Origin: Agrococcus sp. Marseille-P2731
GTDB lineage: Bacteria; Actinomycetota; Actinomycetes; Actinomycetales; Microbacteriaceae
Direction of reading: 5' to 3'
Assembly (NCBI RefSeq): GCF_900117395.1
Contig: NZ_FPEG01000003.1
Span: 992,001 to 1,056,000, forward strand
Length of the DNA stretch: 64,000 bases
Below are positions 48,243-56,270 of the stretch, piece after piece. The notes below the pieces were generated by a model. The model saw only the letters and a list, made by a program, of their open reading frames with translations, was not told the origin of the DNA and searched no databases. The number at the start of each line of letters is the position of its first letter. Position 1 is the stretch's first letter. The position numbers and the translations under genes were made by a program.

Positions 48243-49405
48243 CGCACGTCACGCCTGACACCAGGCAGCAGGCCGCCCCGGCGGCGCAGCAGCAGACGAC
48301 ACGGCCGAGCGGGCGGATGCGCGAGTGGTTCGCCGCTGGCGGCCTCAAGGACCGCGCGGCGCTGCTCCTCGTCCTCCTCATCGCCCTCGTCGTGGCGATG
48401 ACGATCCTCGACCTCGTGGGCCAGACGAGCGGTGCGTTCAACAGCGACTACCTCGCCTCGACGCTCATCGCCTACGTGCCGCTCGCGCTGCTCGCGATCG
48501 CCCAGCTGTTCGTCATCACCTCCGGCCGCGGCGGCATCGACCTCTCGGTCGGCTCGATGGTGTCGCTCTCGGGCATCGCGTTCGCGATGCTCTTCCAGCA
48601 CGCGGGCCTGCCGCTGCCGGTCGCGATGCTGCTGGCCGTGCTCTTCGGCGCGGTGCTGGGCGCGGTCAACGGCGTGCTCTCGGCCTACCTCGGCTTCCCG
48701 CCGCTCATCGCGACGCTCGCGACCTTCTACGGGTACCGCTCGATCGCGCTTGTCGTGAGCGAGCAGCGCCCGATCTCCGGCCCCGAGATCTCGGCGTTCT
48801 ACGACGCCGCGAAGGCCGTCGAGCTGCCGCTCATCGGCGGTTCGCTGCCGCTCGTGCCGCTCGGGGTGTTCACCTTCTTGCTGCCGGTCGCGGTGGTCGC
48901 CTGGTTCGTGCTCAACCGCACCGCCTACGGCCGCGCGCTCTACGCCATCGGCACGAACGACCTGGCCGCGCAGTGGGCGGGCATCGACACGCGGCGCACG
49001 CGCATGATGGCGTTCGTCGCCGCGGGCGCGATCTCCGGGCTCGTCGGCGTCTACACGGTGGCGCAGTTCGCCTCGGCCCGGCCCGACGCGGGCACGAGCG
49101 GCAGCGGCATGGCGCTGCCGGCGATCACGATCGCCGTGCTCGGCGGCGTCGCCATCACCGGTGGCATCGGCAAGCTGGGCGGTGTGCTGCTGGCGGCGCT
49201 GCTGATCGTGTGGCTCAACGCCTCGATCCTGCTCGTGGTGCCCGGCAACGACGGCGCGCAGGCGCAGTCGCTCGCCCTCGGCCTCGTGCTGCTCGGCGCC
49301 GCGCTCTTCGGGCAGGTCTCGCTGAAGCGCCGACGGCTCGCCCCCGTGCCGCTCAGTGCCGTGCCGGCCGTCACCGGCACCCTGCCGGAGGTCAAGCGCC
49401 AGTGA
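48239..49405 (+). CDS. sugar ABC transporter permease 2 (CUT2 family)
   Basis: A 388-residue homologue of permease 1 with a longer, Gln/Ala-rich cytoplasmic N-terminus (about 45 residues). Core motifs: ITSGRGGIDLSVGSMVSLSG, the EAA-like AAQWAGIDTRRTRMMAFVAA and AITIAVLGGVAITGGIGKLGG. It completes a heterodimeric channel. Its stop overlaps the ribulokinase-like gene start by 4 bases, tying transport to catabolism. Confidence 0.9.
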   Translation: MTHVTPDTRQQAAPAAQQQTTRPSGRMREWFAAGGLKDRAALLLVLLIALVVAMTILDLVGQTSGAFNSDYLASTLIAYVPLALLAIAQLFVITSGRGGIDLSVGSMVSLSGIAFAMLFQHAGLPLPVAMLLAVLFGAVLGAVNGVLSAYLGFPPLIATLATFYGYRSIALVVSEQRPISGPEISAFYDAAKAVELPLIGGSLPLVPLGVFTFLLPVAVVAWFVLNRTAYGRALYAIGTNDLAAQWAGIDTRRTRMMAFVAAGAISGLVGVYTVAQFASARPDAGTSGSGMALPAITIAVLGGVAITGGIGKLGGVLLAALLIVWLNASILLVVPGNDGAQAQSLALGLVLLGAALFGQVSLKRRRLAPVPLSAVPAVTGTLPEVKRQ

Positions 49406-51042
49406 GCGTCGTCATCGGCGTCGACTTCGGCACCCTGAGCGGTCGCGCCCTCGTGGTGCGCACGGTGGATGGAGCAGAGCTGGGCACCGCGGTGCACGAC
49501 TACGCCCACGGCGTGATCGACGAGCGCCTCGGCGCCGCGCAGCTGCCGCCGGAGTGGGCGCTGCAGCACCCGGCCGACTGGCTCGAGGTGCTCCGCGTCG
49601 CGGTGCCGGCAGCGCTCGCGGCCGCGGGCGTCGACGCGAGCGAGGTCGTGGGCATCGGCTGCGACTTCACCGCCTCGACACCGCTGCCGGCGCTCGCCGA
49701 CGGCACGGCGCTGTGCCTCGTCGAGGGCTGGGAGGAGCGGCCGCACGCCTACCCCAAGCTCTGGAAGCACCACGCCGCGCAGCCCCACGCCGACCGCATC
49801 AATCGCGTCGCGGCCCAGCGCGGCGAGCACTGGCTCGCGCGCTACGGCGGCGCGATCTCGAGCGAGTGGCAGGTCGCGAAGGCGCTGCAGGTGTTCGAGG
49901 AGGACCGCGCGGCCTTCGACGCCGCCGACCGCTGGATCGAGGCGAGCGACTGGATCGTGCAGCAGCTCTGCGGCGTCGCGGTGCGCAACGCCTCCGCCGC
50001 CGGGTACAAGGGCATGGTGCAGGATGGCGCGCTGCCGGCGCCGGCCTACTTCGAGGCGCTCGCCCCCGGGTTCGCCGCGGTCATCGAGAAGCTCGAGGGC
50101 CCGGTGGGGGCGCTCGGCGCACCCGCGGGTTCGCTCACGCCCGCCATGGCCGAGCTGACCGGGCTGCCGGAGGGCATCGCGGTCGCGGTCGGCAACGTCG
50201 ACGCGCACGTCACCGCACCCGCCGTGCAGGCCACCGGCACCGGAGCGCTCGTCGCCATCATGGGCACGAGCACCTGCCACATCGTCAACGCCGATGCGCT
50301 CGTCGACGTCGACGGGATGTGCGGCGCGGTCATGGGCGGCATCACCGCCGGCTCGTGGGGCTACGAGGCCGGGCAGTCGGGCGTCGGCGACATCCTCGCC
50401 TGGTTCGTCGAGCACCAGGTGCCTGGTGCGGTGCAGGCGGAGGCCGCGCGGCAGGGGGTCAGCGTGCATGCGCTGCTCACCGAGCGCGGCTGGCAGAAGC
50501 CGATCGGCGCGCACGGCCTCGTCGCCCTCGACTGGCACGGTGGCAACCGCTCGGTGCTCGTCGACGCGCGGCTGTCGGGCCTCGTCGTCGGCATGACGCT
50601 CGCGACCCGCCCGGAGGACGTCTACCGGTCCCTCGTCGAGGCGACCGCGTTCGGTGCGCGCCGCATCGTCGAGGCGTTCCGCGAGGGCGGCGTCGCGGTC
50701 GACCGCTTCGTCGCGGCAGGCGGGCTGCTGCGCAACGAGCACCTGATGCAGACCTATGCCGACGTGCTCGCCATGCCGATCGACGTCGCCGGCAGCGACC
50801 AGGCCCCGGCGCTCGGCTCCGCGATCCACGCGGCAGTCGCGGCGGGCGCCTACCCCGACGTGCCGGCCGCGGCCGCGACCATGGGCTCCGTCCAGCGCGA
50901 CCGCTACGTGCCCGACGCGACCGCCGTCGCCTCCTACGACGCGATCTACCGCGACTACCTCGCGCTGCACGATGCCTTCGGGCGCGGCGCCGACCTGCTG
51001 ATGCACCGCCTGAAGCGCCGCCGGGCCGAGGCGCTCGCGTGA
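49402..51042 (+). CDS. araB: ribulokinase-type FGGY carbohydrate kinase
   Basis: A 546-residue AraB-type kinase: VVIGVDFGTLSGRALVV, GIGCDFTASTPLPALADG, a long LWKHHAAQPHADRIN region specific to ribulokinases, IMGTSTCHIVN and VDRFVAAGGLLRNEHLMQTYAD. AraB phosphorylates ribulose, and some members accept other ketoses. The GTG overlaps the permease stop. No araA isomerase lies in the window, so the physiological ketose is uncertain. Confidence 0.88.
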   Translation: MSVVIGVDFGTLSGRALVVRTVDGAELGTAVHDYAHGVIDERLGAAQLPPEWALQHPADWLEVLRVAVPAALAAAGVDASEVVGIGCDFTASTPLPALADGTALCLVEGWEERPHAYPKLWKHHAAQPHADRINRVAAQRGEHWLARYGGAISSEWQVAKALQVFEEDRAAFDAADRWIEASDWIVQQLCGVAVRNASAAGYKGMVQDGALPAPAYFEALAPGFAAVIEKLEGPVGALGAPAGSLTPAMAELTGLPEGIAVAVGNVDAHVTAPAVQATGTGALVAIMGTSTCHIVNADALVDVDGMCGAVMGGITAGSWGYEAGQSGVGDILAWFVEHQVPGAVQAEAARQGVSVHALLTERGWQKPIGAHGLVALDWHGGNRSVLVDARLSGLVVGMTLATRPEDVYRSLVEATAFGARRIVEAFREGGVAVDRFVAAGGLLRNEHLMQTYADVLAMPIDVAGSDQAPALGSAIHAAVAAGAYPDVPAAAATMGSVQRDRYVPDATAVASYDAIYRDYLALHDAFGRGADLLMHRLKRRRAEALA

Positions 51043-51716
51043 GCGCCGTCGATCGCGTGCGCGCTGAGGTGAGCGCGCTGCACGAGCGCCTCACGCGTGC
51101 CGGCCTCGTGCAGTGGACGGGCGGCAACATCTCGGGCCGCGTGCCCGGCGAGGATCGCTTCGTGATCAAGCCCAGCGGCGTCGACTACGACGAGCTGGCG
51201 CCCGAGCGCATGATCCTGTGCGACCTCGACGGCGTCGTGGTGCCGGGCTCCGCCGGCTCCGAGCTGCTGCCCTCGAGCGACACGGCGGCGCACGCCTACG
51301 TCTACCGGCACATGCCGGAGGTCGGCGGCGTCGTGCACACCCACTCGCCCTACGCGACCGCGTGGGCGGCGCGCGGTGAGCCCATCCCGTGCCACCTGAC
51401 GGCGATGGCCGACGAGTTCGGCGGGCCGATCCCCATCGGGCCGTTCGCGCGCGTCGGCGACGACTCGATCGGGCGGGGCGTCGTCGAGACGCTCCGCGGG
51501 CATCGCTCGCGCGCCGTGCTGATGCAGAGCCACGGCCCCTTCACGATCGGCCGGGATGCGCGCGACGCCGTGAAGGCCGCGGTCATGCTCGAGGACGTCG
51601 CCCGCACCATGCACCTCGCGCGGCAGCTGGGCCCGACGCTGCCCATCGGCAGCGACGACGTCGACGCCCTCTTCGCCCGCTACCAGGGCGCCTACGGCCA
51701 GGAGTTCCGCGGATGA
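51039..51716 (+). CDS. araD: class II aldolase-family L-ribulose-5-phosphate 4-epimerase-like protein
   Basis: A 225-residue AraD/FucA-family protein. Phosphate-binding TGGNISGRVPGEDRFVIKPSG, zinc ligands in VVHTHSPYAT, and LMQSHGPFTIG with the C-terminal tail. The ADEFGGPIPIGPFA segment differs from textbook AraD, so aldolase activity (fuculose-phosphate type) is a real alternative. It overlaps araB and the next aldolase gene by 4 bases on each side. Symbol is provisional. Confidence 0.78.
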   Translation: MSAVDRVRAEVSALHERLTRAGLVQWTGGNISGRVPGEDRFVIKPSGVDYDELAPERMILCDLDGVVVPGSAGSELLPSSDTAAHAYVYRHMPEVGGVVHTHSPYATAWAARGEPIPCHLTAMADEFGGPIPIGPFARVGDDSIGRGVVETLRGHRSRAVLMQSHGPFTIGRDARDAVKAAVMLEDVARTMHLARQLGPTLPIGSDDVDALFARYQGAYGQEFRG

Positions 51717-52465
51717 CCACGACCGAAGCGCTGCTGGCGCTGTCCCACGCGGTCGGCGAGCCGCACCGCGAGCTGGCGATCCTCGGCGAGGGCAACGTCA
51801 GCGCCTCGACGGGCACGGGCCGGATGCTCGTGAAGGCCTCGGGCTCGACGCTCGCGACCGCGGGCCCCGACGACCTGGTCGAGTGCGAGCTCGCGCCGAT
51901 CCTGGCGATCCTCGATGCGGAGGCGGCCGATGACGACGACGTCGGCGCTGCGCTCATGGCGAGCCGCGTCGATCAGGAGGCGAAGCGCCCGAGCGTCGAG
52001 GCGCTGCTGCACGCCGTCGTGCTGGCTGCCGGTGCCGGCGCCGCGTGCCACACGCATCCGGTCTCCGCCAACGGCATCCTCTCGTCTGACCGCGCGGCGA
52101 TCATCGCCGCCGGCGCGCTCTTCCCCGACGCCATCGTGGTGCTCGGGCAGCACGCGCTGCTCGTGCCCTACCTGGATCCAGGTCTGGCGCTCGCGCGGCA
52201 CATGCGCGCCGCGATCGCCGACTTCGTCGATCGGCACGGCACGCTGCCCAAGATCGCCTATCTGCAGAACCACGGGATCTTCGCCATCGGCGCCGACCCG
52301 GCCGAGTGCCTGCGGATCACCGAGATGGCCGACAAGCACGCCAGGATCCTGACCGCGGCGCTCGCGGTCGGCGAGCCGGTCTTCCTCGGCGACGACGTGC
52401 TCGATCGGATCGAGAACCGCGCGGACGAGCACCACCGCCGCCGCGTCCTGCAGGGAAAGAGGTAA
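51713..52465 (+). CDS. second class II aldolase/adducin-family protein
   Basis: A 250-residue protein with the class II aldolase zinc motif ACHTHPVSANG and late LQNHGIFAIGADP. The usual GGN(I/T)S phosphate-loop is GEGNVSAS, and the family's catalytic Glu position is not obvious to me. It directly follows the AraD-like gene with a 4-base overlap, so two members of one superfamily are co-translated. Aldolase, epimerase or a non-phosphate substrate are all possible. Function not assigned. Confidence 0.75.
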   Translation: MTTTEALLALSHAVGEPHRELAILGEGNVSASTGTGRMLVKASGSTLATAGPDDLVECELAPILAILDAEAADDDDVGAALMASRVDQEAKRPSVEALLHAVVLAAGAGAACHTHPVSANGILSSDRAAIIAAGALFPDAIVVLGQHALLVPYLDPGLALARHMRAAIADFVDRHGTLPKIAYLQNHGIFAIGADPAECLRITEMADKHARILTAALAVGEPVFLGDDVLDRIENRADEHHRRRVLQGKR

Positions 52466-52469
52466 CACC

Positions 52470-53339
52470 ATGCGCATCGGCTGCCACGGATTCGTGTTCT
52501 CCGGCTCGTTCGACGAGACGGGCATCCGCACCGCCATCGAGGGGGTGCAGCGCGCGGGCTTCGACTTCATCGAGATGCCGCTGATGGATCCCTTCACCTT
52601 CGACGAGCAGGTCGCGGCGCAGGTGCTCGCCGACACCGGCATCACCATGACGTCGTCGCTCGGCCTCACCGCCGAGACCGATCTCTCGAGCGAGGATCCC
52701 GCGGTCGTGCAGCGCGGCGAGGACCTGCTGATGCGGGCGATCGACATCCTCGCGCACGTCGAGGGCACCGACCTCTGCGGCGTCATCTACTCGGCGCTGC
52801 AGAAGTACGGCCAGGTCGCCACCGATCGCAACCGCGAGCACAGCGCGGCGGCGCTGCGGCGGCTCGGCGACTACGCGGCCGAGCGCGGCGTGCAGCTCTC
52901 GCTCGAGGTCGTGAACCGCTACGAGACGAACATCTGCAACACCGCGCGCGAGGGCCTGCGGTTCCTCGAGCAGATCGGGCACGACAACGTGCACCTGCAC
53001 CTCGACACGTACCACATGAACATCGAGGAGTCGGGGATGCTCGAGCCCGTGCTCGACGCCGGCGACCGGCTGCGCTACGTGCACATCGGCGAGAGCCACC
53101 GCGGCTACCTCGGCTCCGGATCGGTCGACTTCGACGGGCTGTTCCGCGGCATCGCGCGCGCGGGCTACGACGGACCGGTGGTCTTCGAGTCGTTCTCGAG
53201 CGCCGTGGTCGACGAGCAGCTGACGCGCTCGCTCGGCATCTGGCGCAACCTCTGGGACGACTCCGACGACCTCGCGGCCCACGCGAACCGCTTCATCCGC
53301 GACGGGCTGCGCACGGTCGAGACCATCGCGATGCACTGA
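52470..53339 (+). CDS. sugar epimerase/isomerase, D-tagatose/D-psicose 3-epimerase-like TIM barrel
   Basis: A 289-residue AP-endonuclease-2-type barrel. Metal ligands appear in order: Glu in LSLEVVNRYETN, Asp in LHLDTYHMNIEE, His in VHIGESHRGYLGSG and Glu in VVFESFSS. This arrangement and the GSGSVDF loop are typical of ketose 3-epimerases (DTE/DPE). GAAAGAGG precedes the ATG, 4 bases after the previous stop. It probably converts an imported or intermediate ketose (or ketose phosphate) for the kinase in this operon. Confidence 0.85.
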   Translation: MRIGCHGFVFSGSFDETGIRTAIEGVQRAGFDFIEMPLMDPFTFDEQVAAQVLADTGITMTSSLGLTAETDLSSEDPAVVQRGEDLLMRAIDILAHVEGTDLCGVIYSALQKYGQVATDRNREHSAAALRRLGDYAAERGVQLSLEVVNRYETNICNTAREGLRFLEQIGHDNVHLHLDTYHMNIEESGMLEPVLDAGDRLRYVHIGESHRGYLGSGSVDFDGLFRGIARAGYDGPVVFESFSSAVVDEQLTRSLGIWRNLWDDSDDLAAHANRFIRDGLRTVETIAMH

Positions 53340-53358
53340 CGCGGTCGCGCGCGAGCGG

Positions 53359-53883
53359 TCAGGCGGCGAAGACCGCGTGCGCCTCCGGCACGACCGCACG
53401 CCCGCCGAGACCGGTCAGCTCGAGGATCACGGCGACGCCGGCGACCGTGCCGCCGAGCTGCTCGACGAGCTCGATCGCCGCGCGCAGGGTGCCGCCAGTG
53501 GCGAGCACGTCGTCGACGAGCAGCACGCGGCGCCCGGTGAGGTCGCCCGCGGCCTCGATCGTCGCCGTGCCGTACTCGAGGGCGTAGTCGACGGATGCGG
53601 TGGGCGCCGGCGTCTTCCCCGCCTTGCGGATGGGGAGGAGGCCGGTGCCGCACCTCGCCGCGACCGTGCCAGCCAGCAGGAAGCCGCGCGCCTCGACGCC
53701 CGCGACGAGGTCGAAGCCGCCCTCGAACGGTGCGGCCAGTGCCTCGGTGACGCACCGCAGCGCATCCGCGTCGCTCAGCACCGGGCCGATGTCGCGGAAC
53801 AGGATGCCGGGCTTCGGGAAGTCGGGCGTGCGGGCGATGAGCGCCTCGGCGCGCGCGAGGTCTGCGGGGCTGGGCATCGGCAC
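53359..53883 (-). CDS. apt: adenine phosphoribosyltransferase
   Basis: A 174-residue type I phosphoribosyltransferase: PDFPKPGILFRDIGPVL at the N-terminus is diagnostic of Apt, GVEARGFLLAG binds the base, LPIRKAGKTP follows, and the PRPP loop is VLLVDDVLATGGTLRA. It salvages adenine to AMP. GTG 53,883 is favoured because minus-strand TAGGCT ends 6 bases before it; ATG 53,877 is two codons in. Its promoter lies inside the terminator hairpin of the upstream gntP operon. Confidence 0.93.
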   Translation of the reverse strand: MPMPSPADLARAEALIARTPDFPKPGILFRDIGPVLSDADALRCVTEALAAPFEGGFDLVAGVEARGFLLAGTVAARCGTGLLPIRKAGKTPAPTASVDYALEYGTATIEAAGDLTGRRVLLVDDVLATGGTLRAAIELVEQLGGTVAGVAVILELTGLGGRAVVPEAHAVFAA

Positions 53884-53904
53884 CCGGCAAGCCTATGCCG
53901 GGTG
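53881..53904 (-). terminator. hairpin after gntP that also contains the apt -10 box
   Basis: CACCCGGCA and TGCCGGGTG form a perfect 9-bp stem. The 6-base loop (53,890-53,895) reads TAGGCT on the minus strand, the apt -10. The hairpin begins 13 bases after the gntP stop and ends at the apt GTG. Confidence 0.7.
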
Positions 53905-53917
53905 CCGATGAGCCCGG

Positions 53918-55366
53918 CTAGAAGAGCCCCGCCGTCGCGAACCAGGCGACCGCGATGATCGCCATGCCGAGGAAGCCGACGATCGTGCACATCAGCGTCC
54001 AGGTCCGCAGGCCGCCGCCGACCGAGAGGCCGAGGAACTTCGTGGCGATCCAGAAGCCCGAGTCGTTGATGTGCGACAGCGAGACCGAGCCCATGGCGAT
54101 CGCGAGGATGATGAGCGCGACCTGGAAATCGGCGTAGCCGCCGGAGGCGACGGTCGACTGCACGAGGCCGGCCGCGGTGAGCGTCGCGACCGTGCCGGAG
54201 CCCTGCGCCACCTTGAAGATGAGCGCGAGCAGGAACGCGAGCAGCACGATCGGCACGCCGGCCGAGACGAGCATGCCGGAGACGGCGTCGCCGATGCCCG
54301 ACTCCGTCATGACGCGCGCGAACACGCCGCCGGCGCCGGTGACGAAGACGACGATCGCTGCGGGAGCGAGCGCCGAGTCCATCAGGTCGCCCATGTCCTG
54401 CTTGCCCCAGCCGTGGCGGACGCCCAGGAGGTACATCGCGAGGATGCACGCCACGAGCAGGGCGAAGCCGGGTGCGCCGATGAAGGCGAGCACGTTGGCG
54501 ACCGGGGTCTCCGGCTCGACGATCAGCTTGCCGACCGTGCCGACGGCGATCATGAGGATCGGCAGCAGGATGAGCGCGATCACCATGCCGGCGCTCGGCC
54601 GCGTGATGGTGCGGGTCGAGGTCGTCGCCTCCGTGGCGACCGCCACCGAGCCGGCGGCTGCGCCCGAGGCGCCGCCCGTCGTGCCGCCGAAGTCGGCAGC
54701 ACCGGCCGACGCGTACTTCGCGGCGATCTCCGGCGACATCTGCCAGCCGCCCGCCGGGGTGATGCGCTTGTTGACGAACCAGATGACGAAGGCCATCGGC
54801 ACCGCGAGCGCCAGGCCGAGGATCGTGACGAGGCCCATGACATCCGGGTTCAGCAGCGTCGTCGAGCCGACGATGCCGGGGTGCGGGGGCACCGCGTTGT
54901 GGATGAACACCATGAGCACCGCGACCGGGGCGCCGAGGAAGATCGGGCTCTTGTGGCCGGCGGCCTTCGCGAAGCTGAAGATGATCGGCACGAGGATGAT
55001 GAAGGCGACGTCGAAGAAGATCGGGATGGCGACGATCGCGGAGGCGATGAGCAGCGCCGGCCCGAGGCGATGCTGGCCGAGCACCTTCGCGGCCTTGGTG
55101 GCGATGAGCTCGGCGCCGCCGGTCTTCTCGATGATGCCGCCGAGCATGGCACCCAGGCCCACGAGCAGCGCGACGCTGCCGAGCGTGCCGCCCATGCCCT
55201 CGATGACGGTCGGGATGACCTCTTGCACCTCGATGCCGGCGGCGAGCGCCGTGACGACCGAGACCGCGAGCAGCGCGAGGTAGGCCGGCCACTTGAGCTT
55301 CATGACCAGGAACAGCAGCAGCGCGATCGCGACCGCTGCGACGACGATCAGGTAGATGGGATCCAT
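53918..55366 (-). CDS. GntP-family gluconate/sugar-acid permease
   Basis: A 482-residue, roughly 12-14-helix GntP-family H+ symporter: AGIEVQEVIPTVIEGMGGTLG, LLVGLGAMLGGIIEKTGGAE, GKHRLGPALL-equivalent GQHRLGPALLIAS, IFIHNAVPPHPG-equivalent, and SHINDSGFWIATKFLGLSVG near the end. It imports gluconate-type acids across the membrane. A Ser/Thr/Ala-rich cytoplasmic loop sits near 220-250. It lies 4 bases after the PGDH-like gene, so it is in the same operon as two sugar-acid enzymes. Confidence 0.9.
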   Translation of the reverse strand: MDPIYLIVVAAVAIALLLFLVMKLKWPAYLALLAVSVVTALAAGIEVQEVIPTVIEGMGGTLGSVALLVGLGAMLGGIIEKTGGAELIATKAAKVLGQHRLGPALLIASAIVAIPIFFDVAFIILVPIIFSFAKAAGHKSPIFLGAPVAVLMVFIHNAVPPHPGIVGSTTLLNPDVMGLVTILGLALAVPMAFVIWFVNKRITPAGGWQMSPEIAAKYASAGAADFGGTTGGASGAAAGSVAVATEATTSTRTITRPSAGMVIALILLPILMIAVGTVGKLIVEPETPVANVLAFIGAPGFALLVACILAMYLLGVRHGWGKQDMGDLMDSALAPAAIVVFVTGAGGVFARVMTESGIGDAVSGMLVSAGVPIVLLAFLLALIFKVAQGSGTVATLTAAGLVQSTVASGGYADFQVALIILAIAMGSVSLSHINDSGFWIATKFLGLSVGGGLRTWTLMCTIVGFLGMAIIAVAWFATAGLF

Positions 55367-55370
55367 GTCG

Positions 55371-56270
55371 TCAGCTCCGCTCGATCTTCTCGAGCTTCAG
55401 CATCTTGGCGAGCACGATGTCGAGGTCGGCGTCATCCCAGATGCGCTTCCAGTCGTCCTTGATGATGGCGTCGCGGCCGTAGTCCATCGCCTCGAGGCAC
55501 GCCTCCGAGAAGGGGTTGGAGCCGCGCAGCGCGTTCGTGAGCGCGATGCCGATGTGCCCGTAGAACAGCGCCTTGACGGCCTTCTCCGGGATCCCCACCT
55601 CGGTGATCGCGTGGTCCATCGAGTCCTGCAGGAACTGCCCGATCATGCACGCCGTGGTCTCCACGAGCGTGGGCTCGAGCTGCGCGAGCTGCTTCACGGT
55701 CACCCAGTGCACGTCGATGACGGGCGCGTAGATCGCGCGCACGACGGCCTCGGTGCGGGCCTTGGCGGCTTCGTCGTCGCCCTCGAAGGCCGCCACGACC
55801 TCCTGGTCGGCCGCGATGCCGCCGAACGTGTCGCCGTACTCCTCGACCGTGGTGCGCTCGAGGAAGATCGACGGGTGCGCGGGGTGCGCGCACGCCTGGT
55901 GAACGTCGTCGCGGGAGGCGAGCAGGCCCGCGTAGGCGGCCGCGGGGTCGAGGGTGAGCAGCACCGAGCCCGACCTCATGAGCGGCACGACCTGCTCCGA
56001 GACCTTGCCGAGCACGACATCCGGCACCGCGAGGATCACGACGTCTGCGTCGGGAACGGCCTCGTCGACGGTCGACACCGCGCGCCCGAGCTCCTGGAGT
56101 CGGCCCCGGCCGGCCTCGGAGGCCTCGGTGTAGTGGATGGTCGCGTCGGTCAGGTTCAAGTTGTTCGACACGCGCATGCCCATCTTGCCGGCGGCGCCGA
56201 TGACGGCGACGGTCAGGCTCGGGTCGAGCTCGACCTGCTTGCCGAACAGCGGGTTCAGTTCCTTGCTCAC
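55371..56270 (-). CDS. 6-phosphogluconate-dehydrogenase-like oxidoreductase, possible D-apionate oxidoisomerase (ApnO-like)
   Basis: 299 residues: N-terminal NAD(P)-binding fold (VAVIGAAGKMGMRVSNNLN), then an all-helical domain of the type named phosphogluconate dehydrogenase C-terminal, with HPAHPSIFLERT, QLEPTLVETTACMIGQFLQ and the GHIGIALTNALRG segment. The same two-domain makeup describes D-apionate oxidoisomerase, which makes 3-oxo-isoapionate from D-apionate. That activity is a suggestion from memory of the family, not shown here. GTG start overlaps the upstream stop (GTGA). Confidence 0.72.
   Translation of the reverse strand: MSKELNPLFGKQVELDPSLTVAVIGAAGKMGMRVSNNLNLTDATIHYTEASEAGRGRLQELGRAVSTVDEAVPDADVVILAVPDVVLGKVSEQVVPLMRSGSVLLTLDPAAAYAGLLASRDDVHQACAHPAHPSIFLERTTVEEYGDTFGGIAADQEVVAAFEGDDEAAKARTEAVVRAIYAPVIDVHWVTVKQLAQLEPTLVETTACMIGQFLQDSMDHAITEVGIPEKAVKALFYGHIGIALTNALRGSNPFSEACLEAMDYGRDAIIKDDWKRIWDDADLDIVLAKMLKLEKIERS

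Noticed and set aside
47342-51716. Long alternative plus-strand frames across the permease and kinase genes (687, 905 and 786 codons)
   Set aside because: They are out-of-frame shadows; the true frames are fixed by membrane-segment patterns, kinase motifs and the 4-base start/stop overlaps.
54071-55462. 463-codon plus-strand frame opposite gntP
   Set aside because: Translation is Asp/Arg/His-rich, typical of antisense of membrane-protein genes; gntP on the minus strand is a full-length transporter.
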